Positions 1 to 8,703 of a stretch of DNA of 64,000 nt are shown here, one piece after another. The stretch comes from Halomonas smyrnensis AAD6. GTDB lineage: Bacteria; Pseudomonadota; Gammaproteobacteria; Pseudomonadales; Halomonadaceae. Made by a program: the position numbers and the translations under genes. The notes beneath the pieces are model-generated. The model did not search any database and was not told the DNA's origin. It saw nothing but the letters and a program-made list of their open reading frames with translations. The stretch's first letter is position 1, and each line of letters begins with the position of its first letter. The stretch spans positions 213,572-277,571 of the forward strand of contig NZ_AJKS02000002.1 in assembly GCF_000265245.1 (NCBI RefSeq), read 5' to 3'.

Positions 1-1
1 T

Positions 2-391
2 GCCCTGCTGGACGAGGACGCCTATGTGTTTGCGGACGAAGAGGGGGTGATGCAGATCCTGGAGCTGGACGCCAGCTTCAACACAACACTCGCCCCGCTG
101 CACGAAGACTACGAAGATCGCGTCATTCGACTGGTGTCGCAAAGTGACGTCCCCAACGTCGAAGTCTACGTTGCCGGCGCGATGGATGTGGCCATCTCCA
201 AGCTTGGTCGTTTTGGAGAGCGCGACCAGCAAGATATCCAGGCGTTGCTAAAGCTTGCCCATGTTGACGTAGACGAATTCGAACAACTGGCCCGTGAAGC
301 GATCAGCTACTATGTGGGCGACGAAACCCGTATATTGGGCAATCTGAACGTGGTACTTGATGACTATCACCGCAGCGAGGTTGAGTCATGA
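2..391 (+). CDS. DUF6036-type nucleotidyltransferase, 3' part (5' end outside window)
   Basis: The reading frame is open to the left edge, so only the last ~130 residues are visible and the GTG at 26 is probably internal. The stretch EVYVAGAMDVAISKLGRFGERDQQDI matches, from memory, the conserved C-terminal segment of DUF6036/nucleotidyltransferase-like proteins (xDLAxSKLxRFxERDxxDI), which resemble MNT/AbiEii-type minimal nucleotidyltransferases found in toxin-antitoxin and defence pairs. The stop overlaps the next start by ATGA, so the two genes are translationally coupled. The NTase catalytic motif itself lies outside the window. The family assignment rests on this one motif. Confidence 0.6.
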   Translation, partial: ALLDEDAYVFADEEGVMQILELDASFNTTLAPLHEDYEDRVIRLVSQSDVPNVEVYVAGAMDVAISKLGRFGERDQQDIQALLKLAHVDVDEFEQLAREAISYYVGDETRILGNLNVVLDDYHRSEVES

Positions 392-816
392 CGGTTTCCT
401 TCACGCGTAAACGGCTGTATCGGGTAGGCTCACGCTCTCTCGAGCGTGCGGTCGATGATGTGAAGCAGCTAGCCGAAGCCGTCTGGTATCGAGGTTATCA
501 GCCAACAAAGGCGGAGTTGGAGCGACTGCGCGGCGTGATGCCTCGCGAGGACTTCCAGCGGACGCTCTGTGTGCTTGAGCTACTTAGTCAGTACCCGGTA
601 TGTCGCCCTGATACGGCCCGACACCTGCAGCAGCTGACCCGGCTGTACCACCGGCAACTGCTCGGCAGCGACGACATGCCCACCCAAGGGCGATATTCAC
701 CCAGCAAGCGATGGGGCCTGAATGATACTACCGCGCCACTACGCAAAGCGCTGCTCCCTCTGCAAACGCGTACCCATGCCGACGCGACAAGGCATCGGCA
801 TGGCCTGAGTGCCTGA
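388..816 (+). CDS. Unknown protein coupled to the DUF6036 gene
   Basis: This 142-residue ORF starts in a 4-bp ATGA overlap with the upstream nucleotidyltransferase-like gene. It is predicted to be soluble, basic and helical in its first 90 residues (KQLAEAVWYRG, then RLRGVMPREDF). The C-terminal 50 residues are polar and low in predicted order. I see no signal peptide, membrane segment or catalytic motif and do not recognise a family. Tight coupling with a DUF6036-type protein suggests a two-gene module, possibly toxin-antitoxin-like; this is inference from arrangement only. Confidence 0.6.
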   Translation: MTVSFTRKRLYRVGSRSLERAVDDVKQLAEAVWYRGYQPTKAELERLRGVMPREDFQRTLCVLELLSQYPVCRPDTARHLQQLTRLYHRQLLGSDDMPTQGRYSPSKRWGLNDTTAPLRKALLPLQTRTHADATRHRHGLSA

Positions 817-1408
817 TGACATGTCTTCTTTCATCGCTCTGTCAGGTCACACCCGATAACGCACGTGCTATGAAATCTTCCAGCGGTAATGAAGCCGTTG
901 GTCGGGCCGCATAAACCATCCGCTCCCTACGTAACCATCTTACCCATCGCTCGGACTCCCATGAGACGCCTCGCTCGCCAAGACCGGCCTATCGGCTGGA
1001 TGAGGATTCAAAACGGAAGGCGGCTTGCCTATCTTACGAATTGGGGCAGCTAGGAGGCACTGGCTGTATCTATCGGGCTAGATCCGATGCTACTGGAGGG
1101 CCGCTGGATAGCGGGCTCGGCCCTCCAGTGACCTTCCCCCTGTTTTTGGGGAGAAGGTCACCAGGGCCCGGTTCGTGCTCATGCGAACCGTGGCGAAGGT
1201 TGATTGGGTCGGATGGGTGGTGGGGGATGGACCTAATGAACCAGAAGGCACTGGGTGCTGCTCAGGCAGTCTGGATGACGAGGGCATCGAAGCCCTCCTG
1301 GGTTGAGTGACCGCTAACCTCTGGCCGCTCGTCAGTTTCTGCCACGAGGCTTTTTCGGCAGGTCTCTACGTCGCTGTCATCGGCGCAGGCTCAAGGGACA
1401 TCGACACC
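817..1408. other. Intergenic region with tandem inverted repeats, no convincing gene
   Basis: Between the unknown ORF and the 3' end of the recombinase operon I see no ORF with coding character; the short open frames on both strands lack a start context. The region holds the two adjacent inverted repeats listed separately. It may contain one boundary of the recombinase-bearing element, but no direct repeat marking an attachment site was identified. Confidence 0.5.
1092..1161. repeat. Two adjacent inverted repeats beyond the recombinase operon
   Basis: First repeat: ACTGGAGGGCC (1092-1102) and its perfect complement GGCCCTCCAGT (1119-1129). Second repeat: GTGACCTTC (1128-1136) and GAAGGTCAC (1153-1161), extended inward by a C-run facing a G-run around CTGTTTTT. 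The two overlap by two bases. They could be back-to-back hairpin terminators or recombinase binding arms. The placement about 250 bp past the stop of the last recombinase gene fits either role. Confidence 0.5.
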
Positions 1409-4009
1409 TCAGCCAGCGACCTTGCGGTTGGACCACGTCCGGTTCACCTCATGGCTGTGGATCATGCCCAGCGAATGCGTGTAGGTATGCAGCAGGGTGT
1501 TCACGTGCCGGTGGCCGATCAACTTGGCCAACTGGCCCATTAGGGTTCCCCGCTCGATGGCGTCATCGCCTTCGGCACCACACAGGTACGTCAGAAACGC
1601 CTCCAGGCTGGATGGCTGAAACATCCAGTGGAACGTGTAGTGAAGGGTCTCACGGAAATCGTCATGCTGGGCGGCCTGCAAGCGCAATTGCCACCAGGAG
1701 GCAGCGCAATGGCGCAGGCCGTGGAAATCGACACCCTCACCCCAGCGGTTGCGCAGCCAGTTCAGCAGTGGATCGATCAATCCCTGGCGGCGGTAGGCCT
1801 GAGGGCTGAAGAGTGGGCCAAACAGGCCGATCTCCTTGAGGGGCAGGGTGGGGGCCACGGTACGTCGCGTCTCCCACCACTGGTTCATGCAGTGGATGAC
1901 CTCAGGAGGGGCCAGCAGGTGCAGCGGGATCCGTCGCCGGGCGGAAGGTGTCTTGCCCTGGCGAATATAGATCCAGCACGGCGGGATAGGGAAAGGGTCC
2001 GCATCCGTCGACAAGTGGCGGCCCCACGCATAGCTACCCTGAAGCGCCGCCCAGTCCTCCTCCACGGTCGGCGACTCAAGGCGAACATCCCGCAGCGTCA
2101 GCTGATAGACTTCCGAGGCGCGTAGGCCGCCGTAATAGCCCAGGGCCAATGTCAGCGCAAATTGCGTGTTGGTCTGGCTGGGACGTGCGTGGCCGACCAG
2201 GGCCTTCCAGGCATGATCCATTTGCACGGGGTTGATCAGGCGGGTGCGACGGGTCGAGATCCGCGCTGTTGTCGAGGAGGGTGGAACGACATCATCGAGA
2301 ATGCCGTAGTCCTGGCAGAACCGGACAAACATGCCCATGGTGCGCAGGAAATGCTGGCGGGTGTTATGGTTCCATCGCCCGTAGGACTGGCCCTCCGCAC
2401 AGAGCTCGTCAACGCTGTCCTGATCCCAGCCTGGCACATCCGCGATGGCCTCGTTGAGGAGCAGGGGCGTTGGCATCAGACGACCCAGGTAGGTCTGTAC
2501 GCTGGAAATGGTGTCGCCATGGCTGATCAGTCGGGCACAGGAAAAGGCCACGAGCCAGTGCCCGAAACTGTCTGATGTGCCGACGATGTCGGTGAGCGTG
2601 TCGAATGTGCGACGGCGCAGCTGCTGAAGGGGCTCCCGGTACACCTGGCCCGATAACCGTTTCCCCGTGGTGAGGGTGGGGAGCTGGCGGGAAAAGGTCC
2701 GTACGGCATGGCGAAGGGCAAAGCTTTGCTCGATGGACAACGGCTCGGCGCTGCCCTCGCCTGCGCCAGGGGCAGTGATGGCGAGATCATCCGGTCGGGG
2801 CATGCTGGCCGCTTCATGAGGCCTTGGCGTTGCCTGTCCGTCATCAAGAAAACGCAGCACGTCGCTATCAGACCGCGCATGGTGACGACTGGCCCCACCG
2901 GCAGGCGCATAGCGTCCTCTATCCGCGCCGACGGTGATGGGCTCGCGAGAATCGGTGGGGAGAGGGTACTCGGAGAGGATGTCGAGCCATATCGCGGCGA
3001 GCCCCTTGCGCTGCGCCATCATGGGTCCCCACCGGCTCATTCTGGGCCAGCCTGACAGGCGCTCCAGCAGCGCGCGATGTTGGGGATGCTGCGTCTTCAT
3101 TTCCCTGACCAGCGCCTTGGCAGCGCGATCGAGTCGCTCGCGAAGCTGTTTTTGACGCGTCTTGAGCGTGGCTATCGGGGCGGACGGGCTCTTTAACGCC
3201 AGCCATCGCTCTTGATCGCCGGCGGCCGTATGGACCAGGTGCCGGAGAGGCTCCCATACGGCCCGGGGCAGCGTCAGGGTGTAGTAGTGCATCGGCTGGT
3301 AAGCCGGATCCTGCGGTGAGGCGGTACCGAGTGTCTGTGAGGGATTCGCCTGCCCGGTGGGTAGGCTGTCTCGGTCATGTTGCAGCTGCGAAGGCAGGCG
3401 GATCTGGCGGGTGGCGGTGTCGACATGCCGTGTCCCTAGCATGGCCAGCGTCCCGAGCAGCACCTCCGATCCCATGCCGAGTCGACAGCTCAGGCGCAGT
3501 GCCACCGTGAGCAACCCGCGGTCACGGTGCTGGGTATGCTGTCGCCAGGTATCGAGATGGCGATCCACCAGGAGCATGGCGGCCAGCCCCTGAGCCTCTT
3601 GAATCGAGGTGGGGGCATGACTGGGACGAGGCGGACGTACGGGTTGCGTCGGTATCTGGATCGTTAGTCCTGGCAACGCATTGAGCGAGGCGAGGAGCAT
3701 CACCACGCTACGTCGGTGGTGGTGACGTCGCGGTGGCGTGTTCTGATGGGCGATGGTCCATTCATAGAGTTCATCGGCCATCTGGCCGACGGCCGTGGCC
3801 GTCACCCTGCCGTGCTCGTCGATGTGTGCCGGCAGGCGTTGGCAGACCTCCCACACGAGCGCCGAGCGTTCTGGCCGATCGGTCCGACGCAGGTCCGATT
3901 GCGACATCGTGTCGACGTCGCCAGCGCGCTGCGAATGCGGATGATCCTGGTGATCCCGCTGTAGGTGATGCCAGATATCGAGTGCGGTCATCTCATTGGC
4001 CGAGGGCAT
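1409..4009 (-). CDS. Large tyrosine recombinase/integrase (866 aa)
   Basis: The C-terminal third carries the tyrosine-recombinase signature: GLRASEVYQL (catalytic Arg I), HGLRHCAASWW (His-x-x-Arg), then GHRHVNTLLHTYTH with the last His and the nucleophilic Tyr. Ordinary phage integrases are 300-450 residues; here about 500 residues precede the catalytic domain, without a recognisable fold. The start overlaps the end of the upstream recombinase gene by 17 bp, so the two are one transcriptional unit. Large multi-recombinase operons are known from mobile islands (RIT elements, Tn554-like elements, and the GInt islands with ginABCD). This protein most resembles the large-recombinase type; exact family is uncertain. 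Confidence 0.8.
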   Translation of the reverse strand: MPSANEMTALDIWHHLQRDHQDHPHSQRAGDVDTMSQSDLRRTDRPERSALVWEVCQRLPAHIDEHGRVTATAVGQMADELYEWTIAHQNTPPRRHHHRRSVVMLLASLNALPGLTIQIPTQPVRPPRPSHAPTSIQEAQGLAAMLLVDRHLDTWRQHTQHRDRGLLTVALRLSCRLGMGSEVLLGTLAMLGTRHVDTATRQIRLPSQLQHDRDSLPTGQANPSQTLGTASPQDPAYQPMHYYTLTLPRAVWEPLRHLVHTAAGDQERWLALKSPSAPIATLKTRQKQLRERLDRAAKALVREMKTQHPQHRALLERLSGWPRMSRWGPMMAQRKGLAAIWLDILSEYPLPTDSREPITVGADRGRYAPAGGASRHHARSDSDVLRFLDDGQATPRPHEAASMPRPDDLAITAPGAGEGSAEPLSIEQSFALRHAVRTFSRQLPTLTTGKRLSGQVYREPLQQLRRRTFDTLTDIVGTSDSFGHWLVAFSCARLISHGDTISSVQTYLGRLMPTPLLLNEAIADVPGWDQDSVDELCAEGQSYGRWNHNTRQHFLRTMGMFVRFCQDYGILDDVVPPSSTTARISTRRTRLINPVQMDHAWKALVGHARPSQTNTQFALTLALGYYGGLRASEVYQLTLRDVRLESPTVEEDWAALQGSYAWGRHLSTDADPFPIPPCWIYIRQGKTPSARRRIPLHLLAPPEVIHCMNQWWETRRTVAPTLPLKEIGLFGPLFSPQAYRRQGLIDPLLNWLRNRWGEGVDFHGLRHCAASWWQLRLQAAQHDDFRETLHYTFHWMFQPSSLEAFLTYLCGAEGDDAIERGTLMGQLAKLIGHRHVNTLLHTYTHSLGMIHSHEVNRTWSNRKVAG

Positions 4010-6470
4010 GTGACAGCGAGCTCCTGTTGAGAGGGTGATAATCGGCTTCTTTCAGCAGGTCGGAGATGGTCGTTTGCCAGACCCGCCGGCCAGGGGCGGC
4101 CGCCGAGCTACCGGGTCCCTGCTGTCGAAAGCCGTGGACATGCCCCAATGTCGCGTCCAGCTGAGGCATGGGCAGCCGTCCTCGGCAATATGTGGCGACG
4201 CTATGACGGGTGATGTTGCGGACAGCGTCTTCAGGCGCCAGGACAGGTCGCGCATCCGTTGGCTGTAGCGTGGAGAGCGTTTGGATAAACCCTCGGTGGG
4301 TCATCGCCGTGACCGCCATGCGCGAACGCTGAGCACGGTTGATCTCGGCGCAGAGGTCATACTCCCCGGCGAGACGGTGGTCCGTGACCTCAAACCCTCG
4401 ACGCCGCAGCCAGTCCGTCGCTTCTGCCACGAGCGTCTGATGGGCGTCGAGACTGGCCTGCAGCTCCTTGGCCATGGGTATCCATCGACTTTCACGTGCG
4501 CGCCATGAATCCTTGTCGGCCAGCCACAGATAATCTTCCACGCGCTCACAACGCACCCGCGAGCCTTGGGGGCGGCAGCCCGTCGACAGCAGGAACACGA
4601 GATAGCAGTGAGCCGCGGAGATGGCCAGGACCTCGAGCAGGGTCTCGGGCGAGCGCTCGCTTGGGCGCAGTGGACTCATGAACCGGCGGACGGTGGATCC
4701 CATCCCGCGTTGCAGCCATTCAAACCACGAGCGAAAGGCGCCGACCGGCACCGCATGGGGAGAGCCGGTTGACCAGTGTGCGGCATGGGGATTCGGCGTC
4801 ACGCCCCATGCCACTGGGGCGAGGGTCAGCCAATCGGGCGGTGACCAGGGCGTCAGGCTGGGGAGCAGGCAGCCCACCGCGTGCTGAAAGAGGGTATTGA
4901 GCTCGCCAGGGGCCAAGGCGCGATAGGCGGCAGGGGCCGACAGAGCGATCCCGAATTGTCCGCTCAGCGCTCTTGCGGCGACATCGTCCCGCGCCGCGGG
5001 ACGTATCAGCATCCAACTGCTGGCCGTCAGGCGGTGTGGTGTCGGTGGCAGGCCGGCGGAATGGTCTGCTTGCCGCGCCCAGGTTTGCCTCAGGGACTTG
5101 GCGTTGCCACGGAACGGCGTGTCGCCATGGTGCTCGACCGCCTGATGGATGGCCTGTATCAGCGCATGGGGCAGGGCCAGGGTGACCCAGCGATGATCAT
5201 GGCTGTCGGGGAGGCGGCTGGGGCCGTCGAGCAGGCGATAGGTCAGCAGGGTCCCGTCGTGTACGACCTGGGGCGTTTCATCGTCCTCCTGCGGGTGGTC
5301 TTCTGTGGGAGTCATGACGACCGTGAGCGTTTCCAGCCTGGCCAGCGGCATGCCGGTGCATACCAGCAGCATGCTCAGTGCCCACTGTGCGGGATCATGG
5401 CGACAGCTGGCCAATGCCTCTTGCAGCTGATGGGGTGTCAGACGATGAATATCGGTCATGGAGGTGAGGGTATCGACCAGCGACATCCGCTGGACGTGAC
5501 GCACGACGGCACGGTCATCGTCGACCGTCATGGTGCTGGGTGTTCGGCGCTGCAGCACGATGTCGTGTTCATCCGCTTCGATAGCGGCCTTGGAGGCGCT
5601 GGCAGCAGCATGCCGATACGGACCATGCCTGATGAGTTCGTCGAACTCTCCCTCCGGCTGCAACACGCGCTGTCGGGCATCGGGGTCCCCCGTGGTGGTG
5701 CCTGCGCCCGATGATGCCTGATGCCGTGACGTCCGTTGCTGCAGGCTCTGCAGCAGCTCCTGGTCCAGGGCCTTATCGCGCGGTTTTTGTTTCGTTTTTC
5801 GGCGCTGTTTGCCGCGATCGCCAGTGCGGATGCCCGGTTCACGCGGGATGAGATGGTCACTGGTTAGCCCATTTTTACCGTGATAGAGCTTCAGGAACGT
5901 GATGGCCTTTCTTTTTCCATCCTCCGTCGCGTTAGCGCGGGTCAGATAATGGTTCACCTGTCCCACCAGATAATCATCATCTGTTTCACCGTCCGCAGGC
6001 CCGGAAAGGCCCTGCTGACTGAGTGCCAGCAGGACATCCCGACTTTGCAAGATGTGATTGTATAGCGTTACTGGGTGAGCCTCTTCCGACACATGAGCAA
6101 AATAGTCGCTCAACATTCGCCGGCACGATTGCAGAAAGTTATGCGCTACATGATCGGCCGCCGTCAGGTGCATCATGGCCGTGTAAAGCGGATGGGAAGT
6201 GGCGATATTCTGGCGTTTGTCGGTTGGAATCGGTAGGTGATCAACCAGTGCGTCAGCCGACCCTGTGGCATGAGGTTGGTGGTCGTTGATATAAAAATGT
6301 AGCCCCTGGAGGGCATCCAGTCGGCTGACGGGGGGCAGAGAGTAGCGGATGGCGGCCCACACAAGGTGGATATCCGCCTCGGGTAGGGTGGTCACCTGAT
6401 CCATGACGTCGTCCCAGTCATTGATGATCTGCCGAGGGAGTTGATGCCGCGTGATGGAGGTCTGAGTCAT
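3993..6470 (-). CDS. Second large, divergent tyrosine-recombinase-like protein
   Basis: About 825 residues from ATG 6470 (the frame is open to TTG 6536, but the residues before MTQTSITRH look untranslated; neither start has a clear ribosome site). Near the C-terminus are STGCRPQGSR (candidate catalytic Arg) and ITRHSVATYCRGR followed by LDATLGHVHG. These resemble the second Arg and His boxes of tyrosine recombinases but are degenerate. I cannot place a clear nucleophilic Tyr; TTISDLLKEADYHPL near the end is one candidate. It sits between a small ORF and a clear tyrosine recombinase in an operon, so a subunit of a multi-protein recombinase is likely. Confidence 0.7.
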   Translation of the reverse strand: MTQTSITRHQLPRQIINDWDDVMDQVTTLPEADIHLVWAAIRYSLPPVSRLDALQGLHFYINDHQPHATGSADALVDHLPIPTDKRQNIATSHPLYTAMMHLTAADHVAHNFLQSCRRMLSDYFAHVSEEAHPVTLYNHILQSRDVLLALSQQGLSGPADGETDDDYLVGQVNHYLTRANATEDGKRKAITFLKLYHGKNGLTSDHLIPREPGIRTGDRGKQRRKTKQKPRDKALDQELLQSLQQRTSRHQASSGAGTTTGDPDARQRVLQPEGEFDELIRHGPYRHAAASASKAAIEADEHDIVLQRRTPSTMTVDDDRAVVRHVQRMSLVDTLTSMTDIHRLTPHQLQEALASCRHDPAQWALSMLLVCTGMPLARLETLTVVMTPTEDHPQEDDETPQVVHDGTLLTYRLLDGPSRLPDSHDHRWVTLALPHALIQAIHQAVEHHGDTPFRGNAKSLRQTWARQADHSAGLPPTPHRLTASSWMLIRPAARDDVAARALSGQFGIALSAPAAYRALAPGELNTLFQHAVGCLLPSLTPWSPPDWLTLAPVAWGVTPNPHAAHWSTGSPHAVPVGAFRSWFEWLQRGMGSTVRRFMSPLRPSERSPETLLEVLAISAAHCYLVFLLSTGCRPQGSRVRCERVEDYLWLADKDSWRARESRWIPMAKELQASLDAHQTLVAEATDWLRRRGFEVTDHRLAGEYDLCAEINRAQRSRMAVTAMTHRGFIQTLSTLQPTDARPVLAPEDAVRNITRHSVATYCRGRLPMPQLDATLGHVHGFRQQGPGSSAAAPGRRVWQTTISDLLKEADYHPLNRSSLSHALGQ

Positions 6471-6539
6471 ATTGCGTCGTCTCGTGAAATCAAAGCCGCG
6501 GTGAGGCTCAGTCGCTGACCTCGCCGCGGTATTCAACGT

Positions 6540-7103
6540 TTATGCTGCTGCAGTTTCTTGAAGCTGCGTCTGGTACTCGCTGATCGTTGACACTGCGGCC
6601 CGCTCGGCGCAGAGCCATTCGATGTCAATCAGCCGCAGGGTTTGTCGACCCAGCAAACAGTGGGCCACGGCCCGTGCCAGGACCTCGTTTTCGAACAGAG
6701 TCCTCACAATATCCTGCCAGCTCAGCATCTGGGGGTTGTAGCGGGAACGGCGATGCTGTTGGCACCAAGCGCGTTCCCCGTGCCAAAACCGCAGCGCCAT
6801 TTCCTCCTGCTCTGTTACTTCACTGATCGGGATCAGGTCACAGACCACCGACTCCTCGGCATCCAGCTGATCCGCCAGATCAGACAGCAATGCGCGATTG
6901 AGCAGTTCGACGTGACCGTTGCGATGGATAAAGCCGACCGGCCGTTGAGAGTCACAGTCCACGGCGTGTTCGACACACTGGCCCTGCTTGTTTTGGGTCC
7001 CCAGGTTGAGATCCTCCATGCTGATCTCAGCGCTACACTGGGGGATATGCAGATTGCTGTAGGGCGTCAACATCACCCGGCGTTGATTCTGAATTTCCAT
7101 CAT
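6540..7103 (-). CDS. Small first gene of the recombinase operon, unknown function
   Basis: 187 residues if translated from the double ATG at 7103, which has GAGG six bases upstream; a longer reading from 7154 lacks a ribosome site. The protein has no signal peptide or membrane segment. Its C-terminal half (QMLSWQDIVRTLFENEVL, then LLGRQTLRLIDIEWLC) is helical. It ends 69 bp before the chosen start of the large recombinase. By analogy to TnpC of Tn554 or the small gene of other recombinase operons it may be an accessory DNA-binding or orientation factor, but I see no motif that proves it. Confidence 0.6.
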   Translation of the reverse strand: MMEIQNQRRVMLTPYSNLHIPQCSAEISMEDLNLGTQNKQGQCVEHAVDCDSQRPVGFIHRNGHVELLNRALLSDLADQLDAEESVVCDLIPISEVTEQEEMALRFWHGERAWCQQHRRSRYNPQMLSWQDIVRTLFENEVLARAVAHCLLGRQTLRLIDIEWLCAERAAVSTISEYQTQLQETAAA

Positions 7104-7270
7104 CACAGTCCTCTGTATGGTGTCATCAACAGGCACGTCGTTCGTACCTGCCATGAATACAGGGGTCAGCTAGCGGCACTTTGCGGCCATGGAGGCGATT
7201 TATTTTTTTTGCATTCAGGTCGTCGACGCCAGGTTTGTTCATAAGTAATTGAATATAAAGGATATGTTTT

Positions 7271-7456
7271 TCATTCTTCGGTTGATGCTTTTTGGATGGT
7301 TGCGCGGAAGAAACGGCTGTCTACCGTCACTCTCGCTGCTGTTAGGCTGTCTCCATGTGCGTCAAGGAAGCGCTGCATGAATTCTGCCGCAGCTGCTTGA
7401 TCGGCACCGGCGGGGGAGAATCGGACCTTCCTGTCACCGTCTGACAGATCCACCCG
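7271..7456 (-). pseudogene. C-terminal remnant of a gene cut by the IS5-family element
   Basis: About 60 codons of well-formed minus-strand coding sequence (GDRKVRFSPAGADQAAAAEF, then FLDAHGDSLTAARVTVDSRF) end at a stop at 7271. The open frame continues upstream only as the antisense of the IS5 transposase, so the original 5' part has been lost where the IS begins near 7457. The fragment lies upstream of and co-directional with the recombinase operon and may once have been its first gene. The family is not recognisable from this piece. Confidence 0.45.
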
Positions 7457-8446
7457 ATGAAGAAGATCTCCTTCGCTCAAGCTGAGCACCAGAACAAGAA
7501 GAAGGTCACATGCCGAGAACGGTTCTGGCCCAGATGGATGTCCCGGTGCCTTGGCAATGACTGATCGACGCGCTGTCGCCGTCTTACTTCCCCGAGCAAG
7601 TGCGGCCGGCTGCCCATCGGCCTGGCGCGCATGCTGAGGATCTACTTCCTCCAACAGTGATATGCGCTTGCCAATGAGACGCTGGAAGATGCCATCTATG
7701 ACAGTCAGGCCATGCGCGATTTCATCGGTATCGACCTGGCCATCGAGAGTGTGCCGGACGTCACCACGCTGCTGCGTTTCTGTCGTCTGCTGGAGAAGCA
7801 TGTCCTGACTCAGCGGATCTTCGAGGAGATCAACGCCGGCCTGGCGGAGCAGGGGATGTTCATGCGCGAGGGCACCATCGTTGACGCCACCACGTGGCAG
7901 CCGGGCCCTCCACCAAGAACCAGGCCAAGCAGAGCGACCCGGAGATGAAGCAGACCAAGAAGGGCACCAGTGCTACTTCGGCACGAGGGCCCATATCGGC
8001 GCCGATGCCGTCACCGGCCTGGCCCACAGTGTCGCCAACCCCTCGGTCAGCGTGGCCGATGTCATCATGGCAGGCCACCTGATCCAGGATGACGACAAAC
8101 GAGTTACGGCGATGCCGGTTACACCGGTATGCGGAGTACCCGGACGAAGATAAGGGGGGGCTGGGGGAGGGCCCGGTGATACATCGCGGCTAAGCGTGGC
8201 ACTCTCAAAAAGAGGGAAGACAGCCCCATGAAGACACTGCTGCTGGCGATCAAAGTGACCCAGGCCAGCATCCGTGCCAAGGTGGAGCCCCCGTCTCATG
8301 TCATCAAGCACCTCTTCGGCTACCGGAAGGTGCGCTACGAGAGGCTGGCCAAGAACCAGACGCAGCTGTTCACCCTGTTCGTCCTCGGCAACCTGGTGTT
8401 GGCGGGAAGGTGCCATGACGCTACTGACGTGGCCAGTGTGTCTTGA
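7457..8446 (+). pseudogene. IS5-family transposase, frameshifted
   Basis: Pieces in three frames reconstruct one IS5-group DDE transposase. ATG 7457 begins MKKISFAQAEHQNKKK. Then comes MRDFIGIDLAIESVPDVTTL and MREGTIVDATTW (around the first catalytic Asp), then KGTSATSARGPISAPM and a shifted AHIGADAVTGLAHSVANPSV. The C-terminal piece is SIRAKVEPPSHVIKHLFGYRKVRYE, ending LVLAGR near 8415. Several indels and an internal deletion after about 8160 remove the region with the later catalytic residues. It cannot encode an active enzyme. Confidence 0.8.
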
Positions 8447-8580
8447 ATCTGACTTGGCAGCCGGAAACCCGGCTGCCAGGAAAATCAGGCCATTTGCGTG
8501 GTCATGTCATGATCGCTGAGGCCGTGATCTGGCCAAGCTGATCGGTTCAACCGATCAGAATCGAATTGTTCAGCAATTCC
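7457..8580 (+). mobile_element. Degenerate IS5-family insertion sequence
   Basis: The element contains a frameshifted IS5-group transposase and ends on the right with AATTGTTCAGCAATTCC (8564-8580), which looks like an IS5-type terminal inverted repeat. I could not find the matching left repeat upstream of 7457, so the left end appears deleted or decayed. Bounds are approximate on the left. Confidence 0.55.
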
Positions 8581-8703
8581 GTAGAGTGGCATCAAGCTAT
8601 TCATGAAGTAGGGCGCGGAGGGAGCGACACTCAGCGGCCATGTCTTTACCATCCTGGGATAGCTGTCGATCGTCATTTTGCCGAGCCTTCAAACCCCTAC
8701 ATC

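Noticed and set aside
1041..1310. Plus-strand ORF in the gap before the recombinase operon
   Set aside because: It reads straight through both inverted repeats, has no ribosome site and shows no protein-like composition.
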